From the NCBI RefSeq assembly GCF_900215205.1, contig NZ_OBDY01000015.1:139570-203569 (forward strand): 64,000 bases of DNA, written 5' to 3'. The number at the start of each line of letters is the position of its first letter. Position 1 is the first letter of the stretch. The translations under genes and the position numbers were made by a program. Source of the stretch: Paractinoplanes atraurantiacus. Lineage in GTDB: Bacteria > Actinomycetota > Actinomycetes > Mycobacteriales > Micromonosporaceae. The notes below the pieces were generated by a model. The model was not told the origin of the DNA, searched no databases, and saw only the letters and a program-made list of their open reading frames with translations. Shown here piece by piece: positions 36,120 to 44,748 of this stretch.

Positions 36120-36170
36120 GAGAAGAGCGCCGTAAGCTCCATGGGAGGCTCACTCGACAGAGGGGACGCG

Positions 36171-36683
36171 ATGCAGGCTCCTCCCGGCACGGAACAGATC
36201 GAGATCGTTCCCCTGGTCATCGTGACCCGGACGTTTCCGCCCCGGGCGTCGTCCCTTCCGGACGTTCGTGACTTCGTCCGCCGCCGCCTGACCCCGCAGA
36301 TCCTGTCCGAGGACGATGTGCGAGCCCTGTGCGACCAGGTGGCCGACCTGCTGCTCGAGTCGGCCGGCCAGGAAGGGCTGATCCAGGTGTCGCTGCGGAT
36401 CCACCCGAGCCAGGCGGAGGTCGACGTTCTTTTCACTCCCAAGGGTGATGACAAGGAGCAAGCGCCCCCGCCGCCGGCGCCCCCCGTCGGCGCGCCGGCA
36501 GTGTCGTTCGCGGTGTGGCTCTCCGGGTCTCTGCGGCGCGAGGGCATGACCCTCGAGGCGGCGGCCCGCCGCCTCGACGTGTCGGTGAAAACGGTCAGCC
36601 GCTGGGTCAACGGCGCGACCGAACCGCGCCTGCGCGACCTGTCCCGCATCCGCGAGATCTTCGGCGAGCTGCCCTTCCCCTAG
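36171..36683 (+). CDS. HTH (XRE/Cro-like) DNA-binding protein
   Basis: 170 residues from ATG at 36171 with GAGGGG upstream. The N-terminal ~100 residues are unrecognised (IVPLVIVTRTFPPR, then SEDDVRALCDQVADLLLESA). After a Pro-rich linker, residues ~115-165 form a helix-turn-helix (EAAARRLDVSVKTVSRWVNGA). Divergent from the second hydrogenase small-subunit gene across tandem palindromes, so it is the best candidate regulator of that module. Its TAG stop shares the palindrome CTAG with the TAG stop of the convergent hydrolase. Confidence 0.72.
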   Translation: MQAPPGTEQIEIVPLVIVTRTFPPRASSLPDVRDFVRRRLTPQILSEDDVRALCDQVADLLLESAGQEGLIQVSLRIHPSQAEVDVLFTPKGDDKEQAPPPPAPPVGAPAVSFAVWLSGSLRREGMTLEAAARRLDVSVKTVSRWVNGATEPRLRDLSRIREIFGELPFP

Positions 36684-37600
36684 GCCGCCACCGCCTGTTT
36701 CACGGCCGCCGGCGTCGCGGCGACGAAATCGAGGACGCCCTCGGCGAAGCGCTCCGGCTCCTCGATGTGCCCCAGGTGGCCACTGCGGGCGAGGAGCAGC
36801 AGGCGGGCGTACGGGATGAGCGAATGCAGCTCCCGGGCCCAGCGCGTGCCGCCGATGATGTCGTACATCCCGGCCGTGACCAGCGTCGGCACGCGCATGC
36901 CGGGCAGGTCGGCCCGGTCGTCGACCGGCTCCGGCGCCGACAGGAAGGAGCGGCGGATCTTCGGGCGCAGGCCGGCCAGCTCGTCGCGCCGGGCCCAGTA
37001 GTGCGCGAACTGCGTGGGCAGGGCGTCGCGGGTGGCCGCGGTCAGCGTGCGGTCGTCGGCCGCGTCCTGGATGGCGTGCAGGGCGTCGAGCACCGCCGGC
37101 AGGGCCGGGTTCCACTGGTTGCGCCGCACGAAGCGCTCCAGTTGGTGCCGGGTCTCGGCGTCCTGCTCGGTGCCGGTGACCGGTGAGCTCATGTGCAGGA
37201 TCAGCCCGGCCAGGCGCTCGGGGTGGCGCAGCGCGTAGTACTGGGCGACCAGGCCGCCGTGGCAGTGGCCGAGCAGGTGCACCCGCTCGCGGCCGAGCCG
37301 GTCGAGGACGCGGTCGAGCGCCTCGGCGTACACGGGCCGGGTGTAACCGTCCGGATGCGACGGCAGCCGGCCCGACGCCCCCGTGCCGAGCGGCTCCACG
37401 TAGACGACCCGGACGCGCCGCTCGACGGCCGGCATCCGCAGGTACTCCCAGGACAGTCCCGGGCCGCCCGGTACGGCCACGCAGACCTCCGGGCCGCTGC
37501 CGCGGACGTGATAGCGCTGAGCGACGCCGTTGACGTCGATCTCGTGTGTGCCGATCCGCAAAGGATTCCTGCTGCGGTCCGCGTGAAGTTGGATTACCAC
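36680..37600 (-). CDS. Alpha/beta hydrolase (proline iminopeptidase-like)
   Basis: 306 residues from GTG at 37600, chosen for GGGGGGA six bases upstream. Oxyanion-hole motif VPGGPGLSWEYL, nucleophile elbow LGHCHGG with Cys in place of the usual Ser, and a late catalytic His in SGHLGHIEEPE. The HGGPG-like motif suggests the proline iminopeptidase or haloalkane-type branch. The Cys nucleophile is notable, as it may point to thioester or unusual chemistry, or to loss of classical activity. Confidence 0.78.
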   Translation of the reverse strand: MVIQLHADRSRNPLRIGTHEIDVNGVAQRYHVRGSGPEVCVAVPGGPGLSWEYLRMPAVERRVRVVYVEPLGTGASGRLPSHPDGYTRPVYAEALDRVLDRLGRERVHLLGHCHGGLVAQYYALRHPERLAGLILHMSSPVTGTEQDAETRHQLERFVRRNQWNPALPAVLDALHAIQDAADDRTLTAATRDALPTQFAHYWARRDELAGLRPKIRRSFLSAPEPVDDRADLPGMRVPTLVTAGMYDIIGGTRWARELHSLIPYARLLLLARSGHLGHIEEPERFAEGVLDFVAATPAAVKQAVAA

Positions 37601-37685
37601 GGTCGATCCCCCCAGAAGCCGCTCCGTCGTTGTCCCTAACGTTGGCCCCACCAGGGTGTTCACCGAACCCGTGCAAAACCCTGGC

Positions 37686-39512
37686 TCAATACCGGGCGGG
37701 CCCACCAGGGGTGCCCGGGTGCGACCGCGTGGCCTCGGTGATGGCCCAGGCCGCGTTGACCAGGCCGATGTGGCTGAAGGCCTGCGGGAAGTTGCCGAGC
37801 ATCTCCCCCGTGCCCGGGTCGATCTCCTCGGCCAGCAGGTCCACGTCGTTGCGATGGCCGGCTGCCCGTTCGAACACCTCGCGTGCCCGTTCGTGCTCGC
37901 CGGCCAGGGCCAGGGCCTGGGCCAGCCAGAAGGTGCAGAGCAGGAAGGTGCCCTCGTCGCCGTCGAGGCCGTCGGCGCCCCGGTAGCGGTAGACCAGGCC
38001 CCGCGGGTCGATCAGGTCTTTCGCGACGGCGTCGATGGTGGAGCGCATCCGCGGGTCGGTGGCCGGCAGGAAGCCGACGATCGGCAGCATGAGCACCGAG
38101 GCGTCGAGGTCGTCCGATCCGAAGGACTGGGTGAACGCGCCTCGTGCCGATGAAAAGCCTTCGCGCAGGACGGTCGCGTGGATCTCGTCTTTCACAAAAC
38201 GCCAAGCGTCCGATTTGTCCGAGTCAGGAAAGATCACCAGGGCCCGGTCCAGGGCCACCCAGCACATCACCTTCGAATAGACGAAGTGGCGCGGCCGGCC
38301 CCGTACCTCCCAGATCCCTTGATCCGGCTCGCGCCAGCGCGTCGCGGCCGTGTCGGCCAGCGTGATCAGGAAGCGGCGAACGTCGTCGTCCATTTCGCTG
38401 ATCTGGTCCTGCAGCTTCACCGCGGCGCCCAGCAGCTCGCCGTAGACGTCGATCTGCTGCTGCTCCCAGGCGCCGTTGCCGATCCGCACGGGTTTGCTGT
38501 CGCGCCATCCACGCAGGTGGGGCAGGGTGCGCTCGGTGAGGTCGTGCTCGCCGCCGACCCCGAACATGATCTGCAACGGCATCGGTGCGCCGGCCGCGGC
38601 CGTGGTCATGAAGGCGAAGAAGTCGCCGGCCTCGTCCGGGCAGGCGGCCACCCACAGCGCCTCCATGGTGAAGCTGGCGTCGCGCACCCACGCGTAGCGG
38701 TAGTCCCAGTTCCGTTCGCCGCCGGCCGCCTCGGGCAGCGACGTGGTCGCCGCGGCCACGATCGCCCCGCTCGGCCGGTAGGTGAGGGCCTGGAGCACCC
38801 GGCCGCTGTGCCGCACGAGGTCGCGCCACGGCCCGTCGTACGTCTGATGGATCGCCGACCACGACCGCCAGGCCTCGATGGTGTCGGCCAGCCGCCGGGC
38901 CAGCTCCTCCTGCGACCACACGTGGGCCGGCGTCTCCTCCAGCGTCGACCGGTGCAGAGCGAAGGCGACCGTCTGGCCCGCGCTGAGCGAAACACGCGCG
39001 GTTGCTGTCGATTCACGCAGATCCGGCCGTACGGGTGTGGACAGCACCAGCCATTCGGCGCCGCCCCGGGCCGTGACGCCGCCCTCGGCGTACCCCAGCA
39101 GGGGTTGCAGGATCCCGTATTCGGGTCGCGGCCGGTAGGTCATCTCGAGCGCCACCTCGCCCGAGACGCCGGTCACCGATCGGATGAGCAGATGCGGCGA
39201 TCCCCGGCCCAGCTCGTGGCCCCGGTTCCCGGCGCCCATGGCCAGGGCCTCGGTGACCCGGACCACTCCGGTGGCCGTGCGGAACTCGGTCTGAAGGACC
39301 AGCGTGTCGTCGAGGTAGCGCCGGCTCGACTCGTACGGCTGAATCGGGGTCAAAGACCAGTGACCTGCTGATTCGTCGAGCAGGCGGCCGAAGACCGACG
39401 GGCTGTCGAAGCGGGGGAAGCACAGCCAGTCGACCGAGCCGGCGTCGGTGACGAGGGCGGCCGAACGGCAGTCGGACAACAGGGCGTGCGCGGCGATCGG
39501 GACACTGCTCAT
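37686..39512 (-). CDS. Glycoside hydrolase family 15 protein (trehalase/glucoamylase-like)
   Basis: 608 residues. Start MSSVPIAAHALLSDCRSAALV with SVDWLCFPRFDSPSVF, a GH15 N-terminal beta domain, then (alpha/alpha)6 motifs NWDYRYAWVRDASFT, QQIDVYGELL, GIWEVRGRPRHFVYSKVMCWVAL and NFPQAFSHIGLVNAA. In actinobacteria many such proteins are acid trehalases. Cytoplasmic, no signal peptide. A CCAGGGA-CTC-TCCCTGG palindrome at 39564 lies upstream of the start. Confidence 0.9.
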   Translation of the reverse strand: MSSVPIAAHALLSDCRSAALVTDAGSVDWLCFPRFDSPSVFGRLLDESAGHWSLTPIQPYESSRRYLDDTLVLQTEFRTATGVVRVTEALAMGAGNRGHELGRGSPHLLIRSVTGVSGEVALEMTYRPRPEYGILQPLLGYAEGGVTARGGAEWLVLSTPVRPDLRESTATARVSLSAGQTVAFALHRSTLEETPAHVWSQEELARRLADTIEAWRSWSAIHQTYDGPWRDLVRHSGRVLQALTYRPSGAIVAAATTSLPEAAGGERNWDYRYAWVRDASFTMEALWVAACPDEAGDFFAFMTTAAAGAPMPLQIMFGVGGEHDLTERTLPHLRGWRDSKPVRIGNGAWEQQQIDVYGELLGAAVKLQDQISEMDDDVRRFLITLADTAATRWREPDQGIWEVRGRPRHFVYSKVMCWVALDRALVIFPDSDKSDAWRFVKDEIHATVLREGFSSARGAFTQSFGSDDLDASVLMLPIVGFLPATDPRMRSTIDAVAKDLIDPRGLVYRYRGADGLDGDEGTFLLCTFWLAQALALAGEHERAREVFERAAGHRNDVDLLAEEIDPGTGEMLGNFPQAFSHIGLVNAAWAITEATRSHPGTPGGPARY

Positions 39513-39563
39513 GCCTCGATTGTCGGCGCGCCAGGGTCCCGCCCAGGCACGGGAAGCCCGGGA

Positions 39564-39580
39564 CCAGGGACTCTCCCTGG
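39564..39580. promoter_or_regulatory. Inverted repeat upstream of the GH15 gene
   Basis: CCAGGGA-CTC-TCCCTGG, perfect 7-base arms, 52 bases before the ATG. Shares arms with the DosR-like box at 60037. Confidence 0.45.
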
Positions 39581-39638
39581 CTCGCACGGGGTGCCCGCGG
39601 AGCCAGTCTGGTGTCACCACATCCGATGGAGGTCCGCC

Positions 39639-40073
39639 ATGAATTTCCGCTTCGAGGTCACCGTGATCCCGGTCAGCGACGTCGACCGGGCCAAGGCCTT
39701 CTACCAGGGCCTCGGCTGGCGTCTGGACGCCGACTTCCCGATCAACGACCACCTGCGCGTCGTGCAGTTCACCCCGCCCGGCTCGCCCGCCTCGATCCAG
39801 TTCGGCACCGGCCTGAGCGCGCAGGAGCCCGGCTCGGCCCGCGACAACATGCTGATCGTCGACGACATCGAGGCCGCCCGCAAGGAGCTTCAGTCGCTGG
39901 GGGCCGAGGTCGGCGAGGTCTGGCACGGCCTGCGCGGCCTGGACACCAGCGGCCGCGTGTCCGGCCCCGAGCCCGACCGCAAGTCCTACGGCAGCTACGC
40001 CGAGTTCAGCGACCCGGACGGCAACGTGTGGCTCCTGCAGGAGATCACGCAGCGCTTCCCCGGCCGCGAGTGA
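39639..40073 (+). CDS. VOC-family (glyoxalase/bleomycin resistance-like) protein
   Basis: 144 residues with GGAGG before the ATG. One betaalphabetabetabeta repeat pair: VIPVSDVDRAKAFYQGLGW in the first, FSDPDGNVWLLQEI in the second. The family forms metal-dependent enzymes or binding proteins; the substrate is not evident. Divergent from the GH15 gene. Confidence 0.85.
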   Translation: MNFRFEVTVIPVSDVDRAKAFYQGLGWRLDADFPINDHLRVVQFTPPGSPASIQFGTGLSAQEPGSARDNMLIVDDIEAARKELQSLGAEVGEVWHGLRGLDTSGRVSGPEPDRKSYGSYAEFSDPDGNVWLLQEITQRFPGRE

Positions 40074-40076
40074 GCG

Positions 40077-40913
40077 TCACCAGCTCAGATCGAGGTCGAG
40101 CTCCCGTGAGGGGATGACCGGATCGTCCGCGTCGACGACCGCCAGCAGCCTGAGGCCGCCGGCGGTCGTCGCGCGCACGGTCAGGCCCTCGACCTTGGTC
40201 TCCGCCGGGAGCGCGACGGTGCCGAGCACGCGGTCGTCGTCGAGCAGGGCGAGGGCGGCGCCGACCACCGGTCCGTCGTCGACCGGGTTGGGGGTGTCCT
40301 CGGCGGCGGCGCTGACGAGCACGCGCCCGTCGCCGAGGGCGACCGCGTCGGTGACGGCGAGCGGCACGCCGCCGACCCGCCCGAGGTCGTAGCGGCGCAC
40401 GCCGGCGATCTCGGTGGGACGGCCGTCCACCAGTTCGACGTCGGCGCACAACGTGGTGGCGCCGCGATGGAACCAGCGCATCCGGTCACCGGCCGCGCAG
40501 GCGCCCTCCAGGTTGAGGTGCTCCAGCGGAAGGCCGAAAGCGGCGGCCAGCCGGTGGTAGAGCGGACTCAGATCGGTCACCGTGAAGCCGGCCGGGGTGA
40601 CCAGCGAGGCCCGCATGCGGGCGGCGGTCGAGCCGGAGCCGAGCAGCAGCACGCCGTCCCCGATGGGGAAGGCGGCCTCGAAGTCGGGCTTGAGGTGCTT
40701 GGTGCCGGCGGCGGAGCTGAAGACGTCGAAGCCCTCGACCGGGTCGATCACCCGCACCGGAACGGTCGAGCCGGGCCGCCGCCAGGCGGCGTGGGTGGCG
40801 TCGTCCTGCGCGATCAGCCACCCGTCCCCGAACGGCGCGACGGCCGAGGCGGCCCGCACCGGCGAGCCGTCGTCGAAGACCAGCGCCGTCTCGCCCCGTA
40901 CCGTCAGCCGCAT
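40077..40913 (-). CDS. Beta-propeller-like protein of unknown function
   Basis: 278 residues from ATG at 40913. Repeated strand pattern with short motifs (SAVAPFGDGWLIAQDD, AFPIGDGVLLLGSG, AVALGDGRVLVSAAAED) suggests about five blades. No signal peptide. Ten bases follow the upstream SGNH gene, so the two may be co-transcribed. Not assigned to a named family with confidence. Confidence 0.6.
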   Translation of the reverse strand: MRLTVRGETALVFDDGSPVRAASAVAPFGDGWLIAQDDATHAAWRRPGSTVPVRVIDPVEGFDVFSSAAGTKHLKPDFEAAFPIGDGVLLLGSGSTAARMRASLVTPAGFTVTDLSPLYHRLAAAFGLPLEHLNLEGACAAGDRMRWFHRGATTLCADVELVDGRPTEIAGVRRYDLGRVGGVPLAVTDAVALGDGRVLVSAAAEDTPNPVDDGPVVGAALALLDDDRVLGTVALPAETKVEGLTVRATTAGGLRLLAVVDADDPVIPSRELDLDLSW

Positions 40914-40923
40914 ACCGGCATTC

Positions 40924-41526
40924 TCACCCGGCGGCGACGCTCGCGGCCTGGCGGATCGCCGGGGCCAGGGCGGCGGCGATGACGGCGTAGCCGGCGCTGG
41001 ACGGGTGGAAGCGGTCGGCGCTGAACAGGCTGAGATCGCCCGCGAAGCCGGCGGCCGACGACATGCCGATGTCGGCCACGTGGGCGCCCTCGGCCAGGAC
41101 GGCCCGGGTCTGCGCGTCGTGCAGGATGCGGCTGCCGGCCTGGACCAGGGCGCGCATCTCGGCCGGCACCCACGGCACGACGCTGAGATCGGGGGCGGGG
41201 GCGACGACAACTTCGGAGCCGGCCGTACGCAGGGTGCGGACGGCCGCCGTCAGAGGGGCCACCGCCTGCGCGGGCGGCACGAATCGGGTCAGGTCGTTGG
41301 CGCCGATGATGATCAGCACGACGTCGGGGCGCCACGACACCGCCGGCCGGGCCTGCGCGGGCAGGTCGCGGCTCTGTGCGCCGGGCACGGCGAAGACGCG
41401 GGGCTCGTTGGCCACGCCGTGGGCGGTCAGGTCGGCCGAGAGGCGGGCCGCGACCGTGTCCTGCCGGGTCGCGGCGCCCTGGCCGTACGCGATGGAGTCG
41501 CCGAGAATCGCGAAACGGAGAGTCAC
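40924..41526 (-). CDS. SGNH/GDSL-type esterase
   Basis: 200 residues from GTG at 41526. Block I ILGDSIAYG (Ser nucleophile), block III IIIGANDLT, block V DRFHPSSAGY (Asp and His). A small cytoplasmic hydrolase; the acyl substrate cannot be deduced. Confidence 0.9.
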   Translation of the reverse strand: MTLRFAILGDSIAYGQGAATRQDTVAARLSADLTAHGVANEPRVFAVPGAQSRDLPAQARPAVSWRPDVVLIIIGANDLTRFVPPAQAVAPLTAAVRTLRTAGSEVVVAPAPDLSVVPWVPAEMRALVQAGSRILHDAQTRAVLAEGAHVADIGMSSAAGFAGDLSLFSADRFHPSSAGYAVIAAALAPAIRQAASVAAG

Positions 41527-41591
41527 CCCCGGTTCAACGCGCGGGCGGCCGTTGATTAATCCTCAGGGCCCTGGGTAGACGCTCGGGCATC

Positions 41592-43034
41592 ATGTCGATG
41601 TTGCGGACGAAAGCGGTCGAAGACGTCCTGGCGCGGGGCGGTGAGCTGCGGCGGCGGCTCGGGCCGTTCAGCCTGATGGGCTTCGGCATCGGGATCGTGA
41701 TCGGCACCGGGATCTTCACGCTGACCGGTGTCGAGGCGCGGGATCACGCGGGACCGGCCGTCACCGTGTCGTTCGTGCTGGCCGGGGTGGCCAGCCTGCT
41801 GGCGGCGCTCTGTTACGCGGAGCTCGCGTCCTCGGTACCGACGGCCGGCAGTGCCTACACCTACGCGTACGCGACCATGGGTGAGATCTTCGCCTGGATC
41901 ATCGGGTGGGATCTGGTGCTCGAGTTCGCGCTCGGCGCGGCCGTGGTGGCGCGTGGCTGGTCGGGCTATCTGGCCTCGCTGCTCGACCTGCCGCCCAGCC
42001 TGTTCGGCGAGGACAGCGTGGTCAACGTGGGCGCGATCGTGATCACGCTGCTGCTCGGGGCGGTGGCCACGGTCGGCATCCAGCAGTCGTCGCGGGTGAC
42101 CAACGCGCTGGTGCTGGTGAAGGTCGGCATCTGCGTCTTCGTCGTGGTGGCCGGGCTGTTCTTCCTGAAGGCGGCCAACCTGACCCCGTTCGTGCCGCCG
42201 GCCCAGCCCGCCGGCGAGAGCGAGTCGGGGCTGACCCAGCCGTTGTCGCAGCTTTTGTTCGGGATCGAGCCGTCGGCGTTCGGGATCACCGGGGTGCTGA
42301 CGGCGGCGGCGGTGGTCTTCTTCGCGTACACCGGCTTCGAGGCCGTGGCCAACCTGGGCGAGGAGACCCGCAAGCCCAGCCGGGACCTGCCGCTGGGGTT
42401 GTTCGGGACGCTGGGCGTCTCGGCCGTCCTCTACGTGGCGGTGTCGTTCGTGGTGGTCGGCATGGTCGACTACCGGCAGATCGATCCCGGCGCGCCGATC
42501 GCCTCGGCCTTCGAGAGCGTCGGGGCGGGCTGGGCCGCGCATCTGGTGTCGATCGCGGCGGTGGCCGGCCTGACCAGCGTGATCCTGGTCGACATCGTGG
42601 CGATCGGGCGCATCGGCTTCGCCATGTCCCGCGACCGCCTGCTGCCGCCGGCGGTCGGGAGGATCCACACCCGATGGGGTACGCCCTACCGGATCACGAT
42701 CGCGGTGACGCTCGGTATCGCGCTGCTCGCGGGCTTCGTGCCGCTGTCGTCGCTGGCCAACCTGGTCAGCATCGGCACGCTGTTCGCCTTCGTGACCGTG
42801 TCGCTGGCCGTGCCCGTGCTGCGCCGCACCAAGCCGGCTCTCGAGCGCCCGTTCCGGGTGCCGCTGTCGCCGGTGGTGCCGGTCCTGTCGGCGCTGGCCT
42901 GCCTCTACCTGATGACCAACCTGTCGGTGGAGACGTGGCTGCGCTTCCTGGCCTGGCTCGCGGTCGGCCTGGTCGTCTATTTCGCGTACGGGCATCGACA
43001 GGCTTCGCTTCCTGACGTATCGTCACGCCGATAG
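41592..43034 (+). CDS. APC-family amino acid permease
   Basis: 480 residues, 12 membrane helices. Conserved GFGIGIVIGTGIFTLTG in helix 1, PTAGSAYTYAYATMGE in helix 3 and FFAYTGFEAVANLGEET in helix 6. Closest by pattern to cationic amino acid transporters (YfnA/CAT-like). Substrate inferred only by family. Confidence 0.87.
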   Translation: MSMLRTKAVEDVLARGGELRRRLGPFSLMGFGIGIVIGTGIFTLTGVEARDHAGPAVTVSFVLAGVASLLAALCYAELASSVPTAGSAYTYAYATMGEIFAWIIGWDLVLEFALGAAVVARGWSGYLASLLDLPPSLFGEDSVVNVGAIVITLLLGAVATVGIQQSSRVTNALVLVKVGICVFVVVAGLFFLKAANLTPFVPPAQPAGESESGLTQPLSQLLFGIEPSAFGITGVLTAAAVVFFAYTGFEAVANLGEETRKPSRDLPLGLFGTLGVSAVLYVAVSFVVVGMVDYRQIDPGAPIASAFESVGAGWAAHLVSIAAVAGLTSVILVDIVAIGRIGFAMSRDRLLPPAVGRIHTRWGTPYRITIAVTLGIALLAGFVPLSSLANLVSIGTLFAFVTVSLAVPVLRRTKPALERPFRVPLSPVVPVLSALACLYLMTNLSVETWLRFLAWLAVGLVVYFAYGHRQASLPDVSSRR

Positions 43035-43036
43035 GC

Positions 43037-43054
43037 AGTGGGAGCGCTCCCACT
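43037..43054. promoter_or_regulatory. CebR-type operator
   Basis: AGTGGGAGCGCTCCCACT, an 18-bp perfect palindrome containing TGGGAGCGCTCCCA, the CebR (cello-oligosaccharide repressor) box of Streptomyces. It lies 32 bases before the lipoprotein start and three bases after the permease stop. Confidence 0.75.
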
Positions 43055-43085
43055 TGCTCGTTCCGTTCGGTTCGGGAGGTGTCGC

Positions 43086-43547
43086 ATGCGCGGCGTTCTG
43101 GGTCTCACCGCTGTACTGCTGACCGCCGCGGCCGCGGCCACCGGCTGCGGCACGATGGCCGGCTCCACCACACCCGGCGCCGCCTCCGCGCCGCCGAGCG
43201 TGCCGGTCGAGCTGAAATCCACGTGCGACGCGCTGGGACAGGTCTACGGCGAGCGCATGGCGCCTTTCGCCGAATCGCTCACCACCCTGGTCGGCCGGCG
43301 CACACCGGACGCCCAGAAACGCGCGCAGGATTCGCTGGCCGCGTTCGCCACCGCCGTCGACGACGCCACCCGCGCCAGCGGCGACGCCGCCCTGCGGGCC
43401 GACGGCAAGAAGACCGCCGAGAAGCTGCGCGCCAAGTCGGGCGACCCGAAGTTCTTCGCCGCCATCAAGACCGAGAAGGACGTGACCACCACGCTGGGCC
43501 CGACCCTGAAGGAGTGGCTGACCCCCGTCACCCGCCACTGCTCCTGA
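43086..43547 (+). CDS. Small lipoprotein of unknown function
   Basis: 153 residues from ATG at 43086 with GGGAGG upstream. Lipobox ATGCGT, a Pro/Ala linker, then a helical domain (CDALGQVYGERMAPFAESLTT and later KDVTTTLGPTLKEWL) with Cys near both ends (SSTC and RHCS) that could pair. The CebR-type palindrome just upstream suggests control by a LacI-family sugar repressor. Confidence 0.72.
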   Translation: MRGVLGLTAVLLTAAAAATGCGTMAGSTTPGAASAPPSVPVELKSTCDALGQVYGERMAPFAESLTTLVGRRTPDAQKRAQDSLAAFATAVDDATRASGDAALRADGKKTAEKLRAKSGDPKFFAAIKTEKDVTTTLGPTLKEWLTPVTRHCS

Positions 43548-43658
43548 GCCCCCGCGACCGCGCGACGAGGGAACTCGTTCCGTCCTCCAGGTGATTCGCG
43601 GCCCGTCCGGGCGCCCCGTGCCGCACAATCAACGCCGGGGAAAGCGCGGAAGGACAGC

Positions 43659-44003
43659 ATGAACGGGCCGTTCACCATGAGCAAGCACGACAGCGGGGAC
43701 GGGATCGTTCGTATCGTCCTGGGCGGCGAGGTCGACGCCGACGTGAGCAACGCGCTCACCATGATGCTGCTCAACGCCGTCGAGCAGGGCGGCGTGTCGG
43801 TCCTGCTGATCGACCTCGAACGCCTCGGGCTGATCACCGCGGCCGGCATCCGCAGCCTGCTCGAGGGGCGGCAGGCCGCCCTGAGCCGGGGGCTCGCCTA
43901 CGGCGTCGTCAACGCGGACGGCCTGGTGCGGGCGACCTTGATCGCCGGTGGCGCGTCCGGTCTGCTGTCGCCGCACCTCGCGCCCACCGGTCACGGCGCG
44001 TGA
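43659..44003 (+). CDS. STAS-domain protein (anti-sigma antagonist-like)
   Basis: 114 residues. STAS fold (IVRIVLGGEVDADVSNAL, VLLIDLERLGLITAAGIRSLL). The position of the phosphorylated Ser in RsbV/SpoIIAA is Ala here (ITAAG in place of the usual DSSG), so this may be a non-phosphorylated or constitutively active variant. Confidence 0.8.
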   Translation: MNGPFTMSKHDSGDGIVRIVLGGEVDADVSNALTMMLLNAVEQGGVSVLLIDLERLGLITAAGIRSLLEGRQAALSRGLAYGVVNADGLVRATLIAGGASGLLSPHLAPTGHGA

Positions 44004-44013
44004 CAATCGGAGG

Positions 44014-44748
44014 ATGACCGGCGTCCGCTGCGAGGTCGAGCCGGCCGGGACACGCCTTCTGGTGCGCGTGCTCGGCCGGTTGTCGCTGGCGTCCGTGCCC
44101 GCGGTCCGCGTCACCCTGCTGAAATGCCTGACCGAACGGCCCGACGCGGTGGTCGTCGACCTGGCCGGGGCGACCGTGGTCGACCCACCCGCGGCCACGG
44201 TGTTCCTGGCCGCCGCCCGCCAGGCCTCCCTGTCGCCGGGCACCCCCCTGCTGCTGGTCGCCCCCGACCCGGGCATGGCCCGGCTCCTGCGCGCCGGCTA
44301 CGGCCGGGTGGCGGTGGTCGCCACGGTCGAGGAGGCCCTGACGGCGGAGCCCCGGCAGCACATGCCGTCGATCAGCGAGGTGCTGCTGCCGGTCTCGGGC
44401 GCCGCCCGCCGCGCCCGCGACCTGGCCACCGAGACCTGCCTGCGGTGGGGCCTCGACCATCTGACCGGCCCGGGCGCCCTGATCACGGGCGAGCTGGTGA
44501 CGAACGCGGTCGAGCACGCGAACACGATGATCGACCTGCGGCTGACCCGGGGCCGGCGCTACCTCATGGTGGCCGTGCGGGACGGGAGCACCGAGATGCC
44601 CGTGCTGTCGCCGGGCGGCTCCCTCGAGCCCGATGCGCCCCGGGGCCTGCTGCTGGTCGACGCGACGGCGCTGCGCTGGGGCACGCTGCCGACAACCGGC
44701 GGCAAAGTCGTGTGGGCGGCGCTCCGCGCGGGTACTCGCCGGACATGA
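44014..44748 (+). CDS. STAS domain fused to a HATPase/anti-sigma kinase-like domain
   Basis: 244 residues. N-terminal STAS (VVVDLAGATVVDPPAATVFL) with Pro at the expected phosphoserine place, then residues ~130-240 resemble a serine-kinase ATPase domain (ALITGELVTNAVEHAN and RGLLLVDATALRWG). This is the RsbW-type pattern ExxxNAxxH. The GGAGG site abuts the ATG with no spacer, which is unusual. Eleven bases after the STAS gene and coupled (ATGA) to the next frame. Confidence 0.72.
   Translation: MTGVRCEVEPAGTRLLVRVLGRLSLASVPAVRVTLLKCLTERPDAVVVDLAGATVVDPPAATVFLAAARQASLSPGTPLLLVAPDPGMARLLRAGYGRVAVVATVEEALTAEPRQHMPSISEVLLPVSGAARRARDLATETCLRWGLDHLTGPGALITGELVTNAVEHANTMIDLRLTRGRRYLMVAVRDGSTEMPVLSPGGSLEPDAPRGLLLVDATALRWGTLPTTGGKVVWAALRAGTRRT

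Noticed and set aside
37640..37707. tRNA-like T-arm and CCA end
   Set aside because: CCTGG-loop-CCGGG followed by CGGGCCCACCA resembles a tRNA 3' end, but no matching 5' acceptor strand or anticodon arm fits, and the sequence includes the GH15 stop codon.
43569..43580. GGAACTCGTTCC palindrome after the small lipoprotein gene
   Set aside because: Short arms and no gene start nearby that it would serve; expected by chance in this length.
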